Below are positions 26,662-36,800 of a stretch of DNA of 64,000 nucleotides, one piece after another. A program made the translations under genes and the position numbers. This stretch comes from Ignavibacteria bacterium (GTDB taxonomy: Bacteria > Bacteroidota > Ignavibacteria > Ignavibacteriales > Ignavibacteriaceae). The notes under the pieces were generated by a model. The model worked only from the letters and a program-made list of their open reading frames with translations, had not been told where the DNA came from and ran no database searches. The stretch's first letter is position 1. Every line of letters starts with the position of its first letter. Location: assembly GCA_030684555.1 (NCBI GenBank), contig JAUXVN010000040.1:177021-241020 (forward strand), written 5' to 3'.

Positions 26662-27756
26662 ATGATACAGAAATTATTTTTATTTCTTATAATCGCGACA
26701 TCTATATTTGCGCAAGGATCATCAGGCGTTTTAGATACAATCAGAGTCGCTTCTCTTCAGGAGTTTTCTATTCCCGCTAAAGGTGGTTTAGTTTTAACAA
26801 ATGCAAGAAGTGTTGAATTCAGTGCTGAACTGCTGAATGAAAGTATGCAAAAAATACGTGATTGTAGAGATGAGAGTATTGTTCAGGTTCCAAGTAAAGA
26901 AGAATTTGCAAAACGTGTTTCTGCAGGCGGTGGACGAGGAGCTACTATTCAGTTTATCATTAATGAATCGATTGAATCAGCAGGTACTTTTTACATAAAA
27001 GTATCATTTAAAGTTGTTGGGGAAACAGGATCAAGCTCGAGAGAGGCATTTTACCAAGTTATTGTAACACATCCCCATTTTGCATCAACAAGATTTTTGC
27101 GTGAAAGTTACTTTATTAATGAAAAAGAAACTTTCAGTTTTGCTACTTTAGAATATTCTGATCCAACTAAATATTCATATAAAGTTGTAGAGACAAGTGG
27201 TTCTGTTCTTGCATCTGGAGAAGGTTCATTAGTAAGATTTGATGAAATTCTTGCCGACCCTCAAAATGTGGGCAAAAAATTAACTCTTAATGGATTTTAT
27301 AATGGTAAACCTTATGAGTTTATTGAACCAAAATCACAAGCTGTTCAATCTTCCTCATGGACTTTTGAAATTAAAAAATTGGAGATCACAAAGTTCAGCG
27401 CATGGCGGTCAGTTGATCCGAAAAAAGAAGATAATACTGAATGGTTATTAAGTGCTTATAACTCATTCGACAGACAATTTCTCTATCTTTATTTTGGTGT
27501 TCCCGAGAGGGGACAATTTGTTGTTGCAACACCGAGAATGAGTGGGTTACGTTTAGAAACAGAGCCGCAAAATTTAGTTACAAATGTCCGCGATTTCCCA
27601 AATGGCTCATTCCAAACTATTGGATTTGATTTTAATCAAGATGTACTTGATCAAATTGAAGATTGTGGTCAATTAGACGCCAAAATAACAGTTATATTTA
27701 CATCCCAATTTGGTGAAAGAATAAGGGATGTTTATCGTGCAACGATAATGAAGTAG
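26662..27756 (+). CDS. Secreted beta-rich protein, possible periplasmic part of a split GldM
   Basis: 364 residues with a signal peptide (about 1-16, ending SIFAQG). No membrane helix follows, so it is exported to the periplasm or beyond. The sequence reads as three or four Ig-like beta domains, with segments such as GTFYIKVSFKVVGETG and ELLNESMQKIRDC. Two cysteines near residues 72 and 343 (KIRDCRDE, IEDCGQLD) could form a disulfide. In GldM the shaft beyond the first domain consists of Ig-like domains that contact the outer-membrane ring. Its place right after the anchored protein suggests it could extend that shaft as a separate chain. I do not recognise the family by sequence. Confidence 0.4.
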   Translation: MIQKLFLFLIIATSIFAQGSSGVLDTIRVASLQEFSIPAKGGLVLTNARSVEFSAELLNESMQKIRDCRDESIVQVPSKEEFAKRVSAGGGRGATIQFIINESIESAGTFYIKVSFKVVGETGSSSREAFYQVIVTHPHFASTRFLRESYFINEKETFSFATLEYSDPTKYSYKVVETSGSVLASGEGSLVRFDEILADPQNVGKKLTLNGFYNGKPYEFIEPKSQAVQSSSWTFEIKKLEITKFSAWRSVDPKKEDNTEWLLSAYNSFDRQFLYLYFGVPERGQFVVATPRMSGLRLETEPQNLVTNVRDFPNGSFQTIGFDFNQDVLDQIEDCGQLDAKITVIFTSQFGERIRDVYRATIMK

Positions 27757-27801
27757 TTTTAATTTTAATAATTAATTATTCATATATTAAGCGAATATGC
27801 T

Positions 27802-29310
27802 ATGTATAGATTTTACGTTTTAATCATATTTCTTTTAGGTTCAGAATTTCTTTCCTCTCAAAGTCTTGATGACATTTTTCACAAAATTGATTTAAAGCTT
27901 TCTCGTGATAAGAGTTATTTGAACTTGAATTACATTGATTTTCTTGCATCTGAATTAAAAGACTTTCCGGTTGAAGAAATTCCAAGAACTAACGAAAGAG
28001 ATCCTTACAAATTTAAGGATGCAGAAAACATTACCTACCGTTTGGTATTAATGCTCGAAGGCGTTGGAGTTGATTCTACAATGCTTATGTTCATTGAGGA
28101 GCGAAGAAGTTTAGCTGCCGGTGGTGAATCTTTTATCGGTGATGCAGTTGATGGTCCGAGGGAAGAAATAACCCGTGTACTTAGTTTCAAAGATATTTAT
28201 TATGTAAAAAATGAATTTCCTGAAATTTATGCTGCACTCTATCAAATTTATAGAAATTACAGAAAACTAAACGAAGACCCTCCACAAACATTGCTTGGAA
28301 TAAATGTCGATAATGAAATTAAAACGAGTATCGGTATCGTATCGAGAGATAATGCTGATTTTTTAGCTTTTAATAGAATGAATAATTTCCATTGGTACAT
28401 GAAAGAGGAGAAAAAAACTGCCGGTAGAAGAGGTGCCGATGCTGCCGCAAAATCTGATTTCCGAATTGATGCAAGTTTTTCTCATGTTTCATTATCTCAC
28501 GAAATAATGAAATTCGGTGGAGCAATTGGTGGAGTTGAATTTGGATTCCTTGACCGTTCTCAAAATTTATTACCATATCAAGCTATGTCATTCACAGCCG
28601 GTTTTAGAACTTTAATTTCACTTTCTGAAAGTAAATCTGATTTAAATAAAGCACTTATGGTTGATGCCAGATTTTTAGGTAGAATGAGATATGATGCGAG
28701 AAAATTGAGTGAAAATCTACCATTCCTTCAAGCTGAAAAACCTCGTTTGAATGTCGGTACTGCTGCCGGTGCTGATTTAAGTTTCACCCGCCCATTTCAG
28801 ATGCCGTTTTTAAATCTATATTTTGCAACCGGTGGTGTTTATTTTACGAAGCCGTTTATTAAGCTTGGACCTGCAGCCGCACAGTACGCCTATTCTACCT
28901 TTAGTCAAGGAGAAATGTCGTTTTCTTTTTATTGGAATACATCAGACAAACGAACAACAAAATTCAGAATGGATGTTGGAGCAGGATACCACGATATATG
29001 GAAGAGCTATTACAGAGCAAATGGAACATTTAGTGGTTCTAAGGAACTTAAATATGATAAAATATCTCCTGTCTTAGCTTTACATTTTAATTTTTCTCCA
29101 GCAAACAGTGATCTTTTATATGCAAAGGCAAGAATATACGACAGTAGAGTTTTTGCTCAAGCATGGATAAAGTTAGCAGAATTTGGAAATGGTTTGCACT
29201 CTTTCAGATTTGAAGGAATGTATCTAACACCTGCTTTTGCCAGGAAGAAAAACGACTGGGAGAATGACGGCGGAGTCATTTTACAAATTCGATATAGAAT
29301 GGGCATGTAA
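27802..29310 (+). CDS. Outer-membrane barrel protein, family A copy 1
   Basis: 502 residues, family not recognised. A signal peptide (about 1-19, FLSSQ) precedes an N-terminal region of about 190 residues opening SLDDIFHKIDLKL, with a VLMLEGVGVDSTML segment. It is mixed alpha/beta and probably periplasmic. From about residue 215 the pattern becomes alternating amphipathic strands with aromatic girdles, a beta-barrel ending in RYRMGM. The protein at 30842-32338 is clearly paralogous over its whole length (SLDNIYYKIES opening, VEGVEIDS, RMRLN for RMRYD, RYRYGF ending). It starts 45 bases after the preceding gene and 24 bases before its family B partner. Confidence 0.6.
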   Translation: MYRFYVLIIFLLGSEFLSSQSLDDIFHKIDLKLSRDKSYLNLNYIDFLASELKDFPVEEIPRTNERDPYKFKDAENITYRLVLMLEGVGVDSTMLMFIEERRSLAAGGESFIGDAVDGPREEITRVLSFKDIYYVKNEFPEIYAALYQIYRNYRKLNEDPPQTLLGINVDNEIKTSIGIVSRDNADFLAFNRMNNFHWYMKEEKKTAGRRGADAAAKSDFRIDASFSHVSLSHEIMKFGGAIGGVEFGFLDRSQNLLPYQAMSFTAGFRTLISLSESKSDLNKALMVDARFLGRMRYDARKLSENLPFLQAEKPRLNVGTAAGADLSFTRPFQMPFLNLYFATGGVYFTKPFIKLGPAAAQYAYSTFSQGEMSFSFYWNTSDKRTTKFRMDVGAGYHDIWKSYYRANGTFSGSKELKYDKISPVLALHFNFSPANSDLLYAKARIYDSRVFAQAWIKLAEFGNGLHSFRFEGMYLTPAFARKKNDWENDGGVILQIRYRMGM

Positions 29311-29334
29311 TAAAGTTTAAAGAGAGTAAACATT

Positions 29335-30735
29335 ATGAAATTAAAATTACTTTTTCTGATATTCATTTTAGTTACAAGTTTTTCGGTTTATGCTCAAGAG
29401 GTTGAACCCGCTGAACCAATTGATGATGTAATTAAAGAATTGAATAATATCTATAGCAATTTAGAATATAACACAATCGCTTTTGACGATCTAAAGCGTA
29501 AATGGATTATTACCGATCCAATATTTATTAGAGAAATTTTTAACCGTTTTGTGGTTAACAATGCTCTCAGAAGAAATTATCGTAAAGTCACGATTGAAGA
29601 AATTAAACAACTTGCCGAAGATATTTACGAAGGCAGATTGTTAATTGATCTAAGGCAGCGATATTATGATGATGAAGTTGAGTTCTTTGCTTTTCTTCCC
29701 GAAAATGAAATTGATAAAAAAGAACCAAAATTATTATTCGATCCAATTGTTGATCCATATTATCTTAATGAAATTTTGGGCAATAAATTATATGAACGTA
29801 TAAAAGAACAAACATACGCTTTAAATGTTCTTACAAAAGAAGATTATGATGTGAAAACAGGTTACTTCTTTGATGTTAATTTGAATATTATGGAACCTGA
29901 AATTATGTTCTGGTCTACTACTTCAAATTATCGTAATAAATATCTATTAAGTGCTTTCGGTAAATGGGGGAATGATAACATATTCGTCCCCGGTTGGAAT
30001 TTACCAAATTATGTCTTTGGTTTCGGAATAACCTATTTTCAATCTTTAAGTAATAATCCTAGAAATTTTACTTACAAAGTTAGACTTGGAATTGGCTCGC
30101 CTTCAGGGCAAGTATACAAGCCGGTCACTGCAAAGCAAAAATTATATAATTCAGGGCAAAATATTTACTTTAGTATAACAGGTGATCCCTTAAAATATGT
30201 TTGGGAGGAATTAGAAGATCTTGAACTAAATCTTCAAGGACAATTTTCAATGCAGGAAATGGATGCTTCAGCATACGGTTTAAAAGTTGCCACTGATTTT
30301 TATACACTCAGAAACTACTGGAACATTGAAGGTAGATGGCGTAATCTATTTAACATGTTTGATTTTGGTAATTTTGAAGCCGCTGTTGGCGTTGCTAGTC
30401 ACGATATTAATAGATTCAGATATACTCCCGGACAAAAGAAAACAGTTGATTTAGATCCGAAGAAAGATACATTTGATCGTTTTACACACTTCGGTTATGT
30501 TGATGTAGGAGTTGTAAGAACAGGTGGATTAATTCAACACAGTATTAATTTTGTATTTGGACATAGTGTTGAAGGCTTTGGTTATTATGGATTAAAGACT
30601 AAAGTGATGTTGAGCGATACTTTCGGTTTTGATGTTCGTTTTTATTCGGCATATAATTCTGATCTTAGTAAGTTCCCTGTTTGGCGTGAGGAGAGTTATA
30701 TAGTATTCTCACCTGTTCTTCGAATAAATTATTAA
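29335..30735 (+). CDS. Outer-membrane barrel protein, family B copy 1
   Basis: 466 residues, family not recognised. Signal peptide about 1-20 (FSVYAQE). A conserved N-terminal module (about 37-110) contains YSNLEYNTIAFDDLK, ITDPIFIREIFNRFVVNNAL and LRQRYYDDEVEF. After about residue 170 come barrel strands with many Tyr, Trp and Phe, ending VFSPVLRINY, an aromatic end typical of outer-membrane barrels. The N-terminal module is the part best kept in copy 2 and may bind a periplasmic partner, perhaps the motor shaft. Distant likeness to the IxxG/YYD part of GldN is suggestive but unproven. Confidence 0.6.
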   Translation: MKLKLLFLIFILVTSFSVYAQEVEPAEPIDDVIKELNNIYSNLEYNTIAFDDLKRKWIITDPIFIREIFNRFVVNNALRRNYRKVTIEEIKQLAEDIYEGRLLIDLRQRYYDDEVEFFAFLPENEIDKKEPKLLFDPIVDPYYLNEILGNKLYERIKEQTYALNVLTKEDYDVKTGYFFDVNLNIMEPEIMFWSTTSNYRNKYLLSAFGKWGNDNIFVPGWNLPNYVFGFGITYFQSLSNNPRNFTYKVRLGIGSPSGQVYKPVTAKQKLYNSGQNIYFSITGDPLKYVWEELEDLELNLQGQFSMQEMDASAYGLKVATDFYTLRNYWNIEGRWRNLFNMFDFGNFEAAVGVASHDINRFRYTPGQKKTVDLDPKKDTFDRFTHFGYVDVGVVRTGGLIQHSINFVFGHSVEGFGYYGLKTKVMLSDTFGFDVRFYSAYNSDLSKFPVWREESYIVFSPVLRINY

Positions 30736-30748
30736 TATTAAATTATTC

Positions 30749-30806
30749 AAAAGCTATTCTTTAGATATCGGATATTAGATTACCACTTTTAGAGAATAGC
30801 TTTTTT
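30749..30806 (+). terminator. Terminator-like hairpin between the duplicated units
   Basis: A 12-bp stem, AAAAGCTATTCT with AGAATAGCTTTT, encloses about 32 bases and runs into six T. It could end or reduce transcription between copy 1 and copy 2 of the outer-membrane pair. Confidence 0.65.
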
Positions 30807-30841
30807 ATATTTCATTCATAAAATGAAGTAAGTGAAAATCC

Positions 30842-32338
30842 ATGAAGAGATTTTGTATTCTCATTTTGGTCTATTTATCGTCTTCTCTATTCGGGCAAAA
30901 CCTTGATAACATCTACTACAAAATTGAAAGTAAGTTAAAAAAAGATAACACTTACCTCAATATTCATGCTGTCAACTTTAAACCGGAACAAAAAGATTTA
31001 GCTGCTCTCAGCAATATTCCATTAACGGACGGTAAAAAACCATATAACTTTAAAGTATCAGAGTTTATTGATTACAACTTTGTAGTTCTCGTTGAAGGTG
31101 TTGAAATTGATTCGATGATAATTCTCTATATTCAGGAAGTGGAGAATAAAGCCGCAGCATCAACTGAATTTATTACAAGCAGTACGAGTGAAGATAATCA
31201 AATTGTTGAGACGATGGTTGTCGGTTTTAAGGATTTACAAGAAATCTATTTTTCGGAACCTGAAATTTATGACAGGCTTTTAACTTTTGTTGATGGAATC
31301 CTTAAAAATGACCCTCAAGCAAAAAAACCTTTACTCAAAATTAATGTTGATGAACAAATTAAAAAAAGTAAAGGTATTTCAGGGAAGAATAATCAGGACT
31401 TCCTAAATTTTCAAAGGGCTAATAGCATACATACATATCCGAGAGATCAAAAAACATCTACAACCTCATCAAGAAGACGTACTCAGGAAACTTCATCCGC
31501 TGATTATAAAATTGATGCAAGTTTTTCACACGCCACGTTTAATCATAAAGCAATGGCTTTTCCGTTCGGAGATATTAGTGCGGAATTGAATTTTGGGAAT
31601 AAAGCAACTAACACTCTTCCGTTTGAATCGATGACCGGTGCACTTGGAGTAAGAGCTAGAATTGGTATTTCCGGCAAAACAGTTGATCATCAAAATGATT
31701 TTCAGATAGATGGTAAGTTAATGGGAAGAATGCGGTTGAATACAAATGGTCTGGCAAAAGCACTTCCATTTTTATCTGCAGAACCACGACTTCATTTGGG
31801 TTCGGGTTTTATTTTTGATATTAATCTTACCAGAGCTTTCGGACTTCCTTTCATAAACTTATATGTTGCTTCCGGAAGTAAAGATGTAACAAATCCTTAT
31901 GTCAAAATTGGACCGGCTGATTCATCCAGATCATTTTTCAGTTTTACTCAACTTGAATCCAGTATGTCATTTTATTGGAACACGAGTGAAGATATGACAA
32001 TTAGATTCAGACTCGATTTAGGAATATCTAAATATGATGTTGTAAAAGCAGTTTATCATAAAGGTACTCAAACTGCGATGGTATATAATCAGCTGCTCCC
32101 ATTTGCAACATTATACTTTAATTTTGTTCCGAATGATGAATTCTTTGCCGCCTATTTTAAATTATATGACGGCAAAGTCAATTTAGGTGCGTGGTTTAAA
32201 TTTTTACAGTTGTCTGGCGGACACATATTTAGATTTGATTTTAATTATGTTTCATCGCCTTTGTTCAGACAACCGCATGAATGGGAAAGTGAAGGAGCTG
32301 CAACTCTGCTTCAAGTTAGATACCGTTATGGATTTTAA
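30842..32338 (+). CDS. Outer-membrane barrel protein, family A copy 2
   Basis: 498 residues with a signal peptide (about 1-19, SSLFGQN). Same architecture as copy 1: periplasmic-type region of about 200 residues, a low-complexity Ser/Thr/Arg-rich linker (residues 200-215, STTSSRRRTQETSSA), then a barrel ending RYRYGF. The linker replaces the Ala/Arg-rich one of copy 1 (TAGRRGADAAAK), so both copies keep a basic, flexible joint between the two parts. Transcription may be partly independent of copy 1 because a terminator-like hairpin lies upstream. Function unknown; presumed outer-membrane element of the motor/adhesin locus. Confidence 0.58.
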   Translation: MKRFCILILVYLSSSLFGQNLDNIYYKIESKLKKDNTYLNIHAVNFKPEQKDLAALSNIPLTDGKKPYNFKVSEFIDYNFVVLVEGVEIDSMIILYIQEVENKAAASTEFITSSTSEDNQIVETMVVGFKDLQEIYFSEPEIYDRLLTFVDGILKNDPQAKKPLLKINVDEQIKKSKGISGKNNQDFLNFQRANSIHTYPRDQKTSTTSSRRRTQETSSADYKIDASFSHATFNHKAMAFPFGDISAELNFGNKATNTLPFESMTGALGVRARIGISGKTVDHQNDFQIDGKLMGRMRLNTNGLAKALPFLSAEPRLHLGSGFIFDINLTRAFGLPFINLYVASGSKDVTNPYVKIGPADSSRSFFSFTQLESSMSFYWNTSEDMTIRFRLDLGISKYDVVKAVYHKGTQTAMVYNQLLPFATLYFNFVPNDEFFAAYFKLYDGKVNLGAWFKFLQLSGGHIFRFDFNYVSSPLFRQPHEWESEGAATLLQVRYRYGF

Positions 32339-32359
32339 AGTGCAAACGGAGATTAATTG

Positions 32360-33757
32360 ATGAAAATTTTATTACTACTTTTTTCTTTAAGTTCATTGAT
32401 AACATTTGCTCAAAGTGAGGATTCGTTATACAAAGTTAACCGCCTTGATATGATATACAGAAACCTTGAGTATAATACAACCGCTTTTAATGATCTAAAG
32501 AAAATTTGGGTTATTACAGATCCGGTATTTATAAGAGAAATTTTTAACCGATTTGTTGTTAAGAATGCGTTAACAATTAACGGTAAAAAACCCGGGTTGA
32601 AACTTCTCGAACAAAAAGCAAAAGATATTTACAGCGGTGATGTTTTTGTTGAGTTAAGAAAACGTTATTACGATGAAGAGATAGAAGAGCTACGTTTTTT
32701 TACAGAATCAAATTTCGGTACGGGTAAAACTATTGATAGTGTAGATTACTTTTTTGATCCGATAAAAGATTACATTTTTATAAAGGAAGTTCTTGGGGAT
32801 GTAGTTTATGACGATATTAAAGAGCAGTTTTATGCATTTAATAATCTTACCAAATCTTACTATGATAATAAAATAGCTTACAATTTCGATATCAAGATGA
32901 ATATTGTAGAGCCTGAAGTTATGTTTTGGTCTACAACCACCAATGAGAAGAATAAGTATTTAGTATCATTTTTTGGTAAGTGGGGAAATGACTACATCGT
33001 CCCTGGTTGGTACATGCCTTACTATGTTGCCGGAGTTAAAGCCAATTTTATTGATTATCTTGTTAATAATTCACCGCATAGTTCTTACACACTAAATGTT
33101 GGATTTGGTTTACCGACTAAAAAACAACCTTTCATTGAAAATGATATTGACGACGTTGGTAGAAGATTATTTCATTCAGGTTCGAATATTTATTTTAAGG
33201 TTACGGGAAACCCTCTCAACATGCTCTATTCTCAATTAACGGATATTGATATTAATATAGAAGGATCATTAACACTTTCTCAGCTAAAGGCAAGTGATTA
33301 TTCCATTAGATATAAATCACAATTTTACTCAACTCGAAACTATTTCATCATATCCGCCAAGTATAAAAATTTGTTAAAGATTATGGATTTAGGATTGTTA
33401 GGTGCAGGCTTAGGATTTTCGACTTACGATATAAATCATTTTCTCTTAGATCCTGATATAAATAAACTTGTTGATTTGGAGTCGAGTACGAAAGGAAAAT
33501 ATAAAAACCAAATAATGGCAGAAGCAACACTTCAGCATAATGGCGGATTGCTTAACCATGATATTTCTTTTTTAATGACTTATAACCTAACGGAAAATAA
33601 TGGTTATATAGGGACTCGCGCAAATTTTATGATTAGTAGTACAATCGGTTTAGATTTCAGATTCTTTTCAGCGTACCGATTTACTGCTAAAGCATTACCG
33701 TTCTATAGGACTCCAATATATATAGTATTTTCACCGATTATCAGAATAAACTATTGA
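32360..33757 (+). CDS. Outer-membrane barrel protein, family B copy 2
   Basis: 465 residues from ATG 32360 (GGAG upstream); a TTG at 32357 would add one residue. Signal peptide about 1-18. The N-terminal module repeats the copy 1 motif nearly unchanged (YRNLEYNTTAFNDLK, ITDPVFIREIFNRFVV, ELRKRYYDEEIEEL), while the barrel has drifted more and ends VFSPIIRINY. Stronger conservation of the periplasmic module than of the barrel suggests that both copies meet the same partner. It follows family A copy 2 by about 20 bases and precedes the giant gene by about 85. Confidence 0.58.
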   Translation: MKILLLLFSLSSLITFAQSEDSLYKVNRLDMIYRNLEYNTTAFNDLKKIWVITDPVFIREIFNRFVVKNALTINGKKPGLKLLEQKAKDIYSGDVFVELRKRYYDEEIEELRFFTESNFGTGKTIDSVDYFFDPIKDYIFIKEVLGDVVYDDIKEQFYAFNNLTKSYYDNKIAYNFDIKMNIVEPEVMFWSTTTNEKNKYLVSFFGKWGNDYIVPGWYMPYYVAGVKANFIDYLVNNSPHSSYTLNVGFGLPTKKQPFIENDIDDVGRRLFHSGSNIYFKVTGNPLNMLYSQLTDIDINIEGSLTLSQLKASDYSIRYKSQFYSTRNYFIISAKYKNLLKIMDLGLLGAGLGFSTYDINHFLLDPDINKLVDLESSTKGKYKNQIMAEATLQHNGGLLNHDISFLMTYNLTENNGYIGTRANFMISSTIGLDFRFFSAYRFTAKALPFYRTPIYIVFSPIIRINY

Positions 33758-33791
33758 TGATCACACTAATTTTATACACTAAATTCAGATG

Positions 33792-33827
33792 TTTTCACGT
33801 ACTAGAGATGAAAATTTTTCGTGAAAA
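33792..33827 (+). promoter_or_regulatory. Hairpin overlapping the giant gene's ribosome site
   Basis: TTTTCACG pairs with CGTGAAAA around a 20-base loop. The 3' arm runs into the Shine-Dalgarno AAGGAG at 33826-33831, so folding could limit translation of the giant gene. Only eight base pairs, so tentative. Confidence 0.4.
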
Positions 33828-33840
33828 GGAGTTTATTTAA

Positions 33841-36800
33841 GTGATGAAAAGATTTTACTTCTTATTATGTGTAATGTCATTCTTATTCATTAATTCTGTT
33901 TATGCGGAAAAGAATACTGTTACACACCCGGCTAATGGTTTGAATAATTCGGCGGCTTCATTAGCTAAAATATTAACCGTGATTTCTCCCAACGGCGGTG
34001 AACTTTGGCAAGCCGGTTCTCAAAAATTAATTTCATGGAATAGTAATGAAGTTGAATTTGTAAGAGTAGAATATACTGTTAATAATGGAGCCTCCTGGAA
34101 TGTTGTAAGAAACAGCATTGCTGCAAATGAAGGTAATCTAATTTGGACAATTCCATCAACTCTTTCTTCAACCCTCGCTAAAATTAGAATTTATGATATT
34201 TCAGATCCAGTTGTTGGTGATTCAAGTGATAATGTTTTTACAATTAAAAGATTGGAAGTAACTTCTCCAACGCTAAGTGAAAAATTTCAAATTGGTACAT
34301 TTAGATCGATAAATTGGATTGCAAGTAACACCATTGATACTGTCAAAATTGAATTCTCAACAAATAACGGGTTAACCTGGCAGTTGATAAGTAGCAGCAC
34401 ACCTGCTTCTGCCGGTACTTATAATTGGTTTGTTCCAAACACAACAACAACTTCACAAGCCTTTGTTAGATTAACAGATATAACTAATCCATCATTTGTC
34501 GGTACAAGTGCCCGGTTTTCTATTGTGTCATTGCAGATTACTTCTCCTATTGGAGGAGAAAATTGGTTTGGCGGAAGTAATCGTTCCATTACATGGCAAA
34601 GCAGCAACATCAATAAAGTTAAATTAGAATATAGTACAAATAATGGTGCAAATTGGTTTACAATTACTGATTCAACAAATGCTTCGAGTGGTTCTTATGC
34701 ATGGACTGTTGCATCGGCTCCAACAGCACAAGCATTAGTTAGAGTATCTGATGCTTCATCATCTTCCGTGATGAGCGTGAGTGATAATGTTTTTACTATA
34801 TCTGCATTATCAGTAACCTCACCAAACGGTGGTGAAGGTTTGCAAATAGATTCAATCAGACAAATTACTTGGTCAACTAATCTCACCTCAAATATTAGAA
34901 TAGATTTATCAACCGATAATGGGTTAACATGGCCAATTGTTCTGAAAGACAGCATACCTGCTAATCAACTTTCATATAGTTTTACTGTTCCTAATAATCC
35001 AACTTCAACAGCGAGAATCAGACTAATCAGCCTGACAGACGCTTCAGTATTGGATATAAGTGATGCTCCATTTTCAATTGGTAATGTTATTATTACTTCG
35101 CCGATTGGCGGTAATTATCAAGCAGGAAGTTCACTTCCAATAGACTGGACATCGACTCAGGGAATAACAACTGCAAGATTAGATTATTCGTTGGATAATG
35201 GTGTAACATGGAATTCAATTATTGCCTCGACTCCATCATCTCATTTGGGAACAAATACATTCAACTGGAATATTCCTTCAAACATCTCTGGAGATTTTGT
35301 TCGGATTAGAGTAAGTGATGCGGCTACCGGAACAACAATTACCAGAATTAGTCAATCTTTTTCAATATCTCGTTTAGAAATAACAACTAATTTTGCAAAT
35401 CAAGTTTATCTTGCCGGGTCGAATGTTACAATTAATTGGGTAGCCAGTTCAAACATTACAAATGTTGCAATAGAGTATTCAGGCGATAATGGCAGTACGT
35501 GGGATCCAATCCCTGGTGGCATTGTTCCTGCTTCAGATCTTAGTTATGTGTGGACTACACCATCTAATTTATCATTAGCCCAAGGAAGAGTAAGACTCAT
35601 TGCACAGAATAATAATTCTATTATTGCAATCAGTCAAAATGTTTTTCGAGTGGGAATAGTTTCACTGACTTATCCGAATGCAACCGGAATCCGATTGTTG
35701 GGCAGTCAGCAAGTTAATATCACATGGACAAATTCAAGTTCAGTTTCATTAGTCCGTTTGGAATATTCAATTGACAACGGAACAAGTTGGAATCTTATCA
35801 CCGCAGCGACTAATGCAGCACAAAATTCATTCGCATGGACTGTCCCACCATCAGCAGCAAATGGAACCGCCAGAGTAAGAATTAGGGATTCATTCAGTGC
35901 AGTATTGATTGATGAATCTGATCACAATTTTACTATTGTAACTTTAACATTAACATCTCCGGCTAGCAGAATTGGTTTTATAAGCGGCTCAACTCAGGCG
36001 GTTACGTGGAATAGCTCCGGAATAACAGCTATTAATATTCAATTTTCTGCAAATAGCGGCGGCAGTTGGACTGATTTAGATACAAATATTAATGCAGCTT
36101 TAGGAACAAGGAATATTATTATTCCTTCAAATATTATTACAGATCAAGGTAAAATTAGAATAGTTGAAAAAGGGAATCCCGATTTCACATCGACCCACAA
36201 CGGTGATTTACGAGTTGATAAAATTTCAGTTCAGGATATTGTTCCATCTGTTTTACAAGTGGATTCATCATATATTATTCGCTGGGATCCAACAACAGTT
36301 ATTCAAAATGTTAGAATTGAATTATCAACTGATAACGGTGGAACGTGGCCTATTACAGTTACTCCATCAACTTCGGCTGCGGCACAATCATTCACATGGA
36401 ATGCATCTAATAATCCGACTGTAACCGGAAAGTTTAGAATCTCTGATGCAGATTTCCCTTCAATTAACAACATAAGTAATACAGCTTTTACCATTAAAAG
36501 ATTAACATTATTATCTCCAAATGGGGGCGAGTTTTTACAAGTTGGTCTTACTCATTCGATCACCTGGGATAGAAGCAGTAACATTAATAATGTGAAGCTT
36601 GAATATTCAACTAATAATGGAACCGACTGGTCAACGATAATTGCTTCAACTCCTGCGAATACCGGAAGTTATGATTGGGTTGTTCCCGATAATTTTACAA
36701 TTAACGGTTTAGTTAGAATCTCCGATGTTGCTTCAACAAATATTGCTGATAAAAGTAATTCACGATTTACAATAAGCTCATTGAAATTAACTTCTCCTAA

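Larger units (their letters stand above)
27802..33757 (+). repeat. Tandem duplication of a two-gene outer-membrane unit (A1-B1-A2-B2)
   Basis: Bases 27802-30735 (A1, B1) and 30842-33757 (A2, B2) encode the same pair of protein families in the same order, with protein lengths 502/466 and 498/466. Similarity is clear at protein level but DNA has diverged widely, so the duplication is old. Confidence 0.85.
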
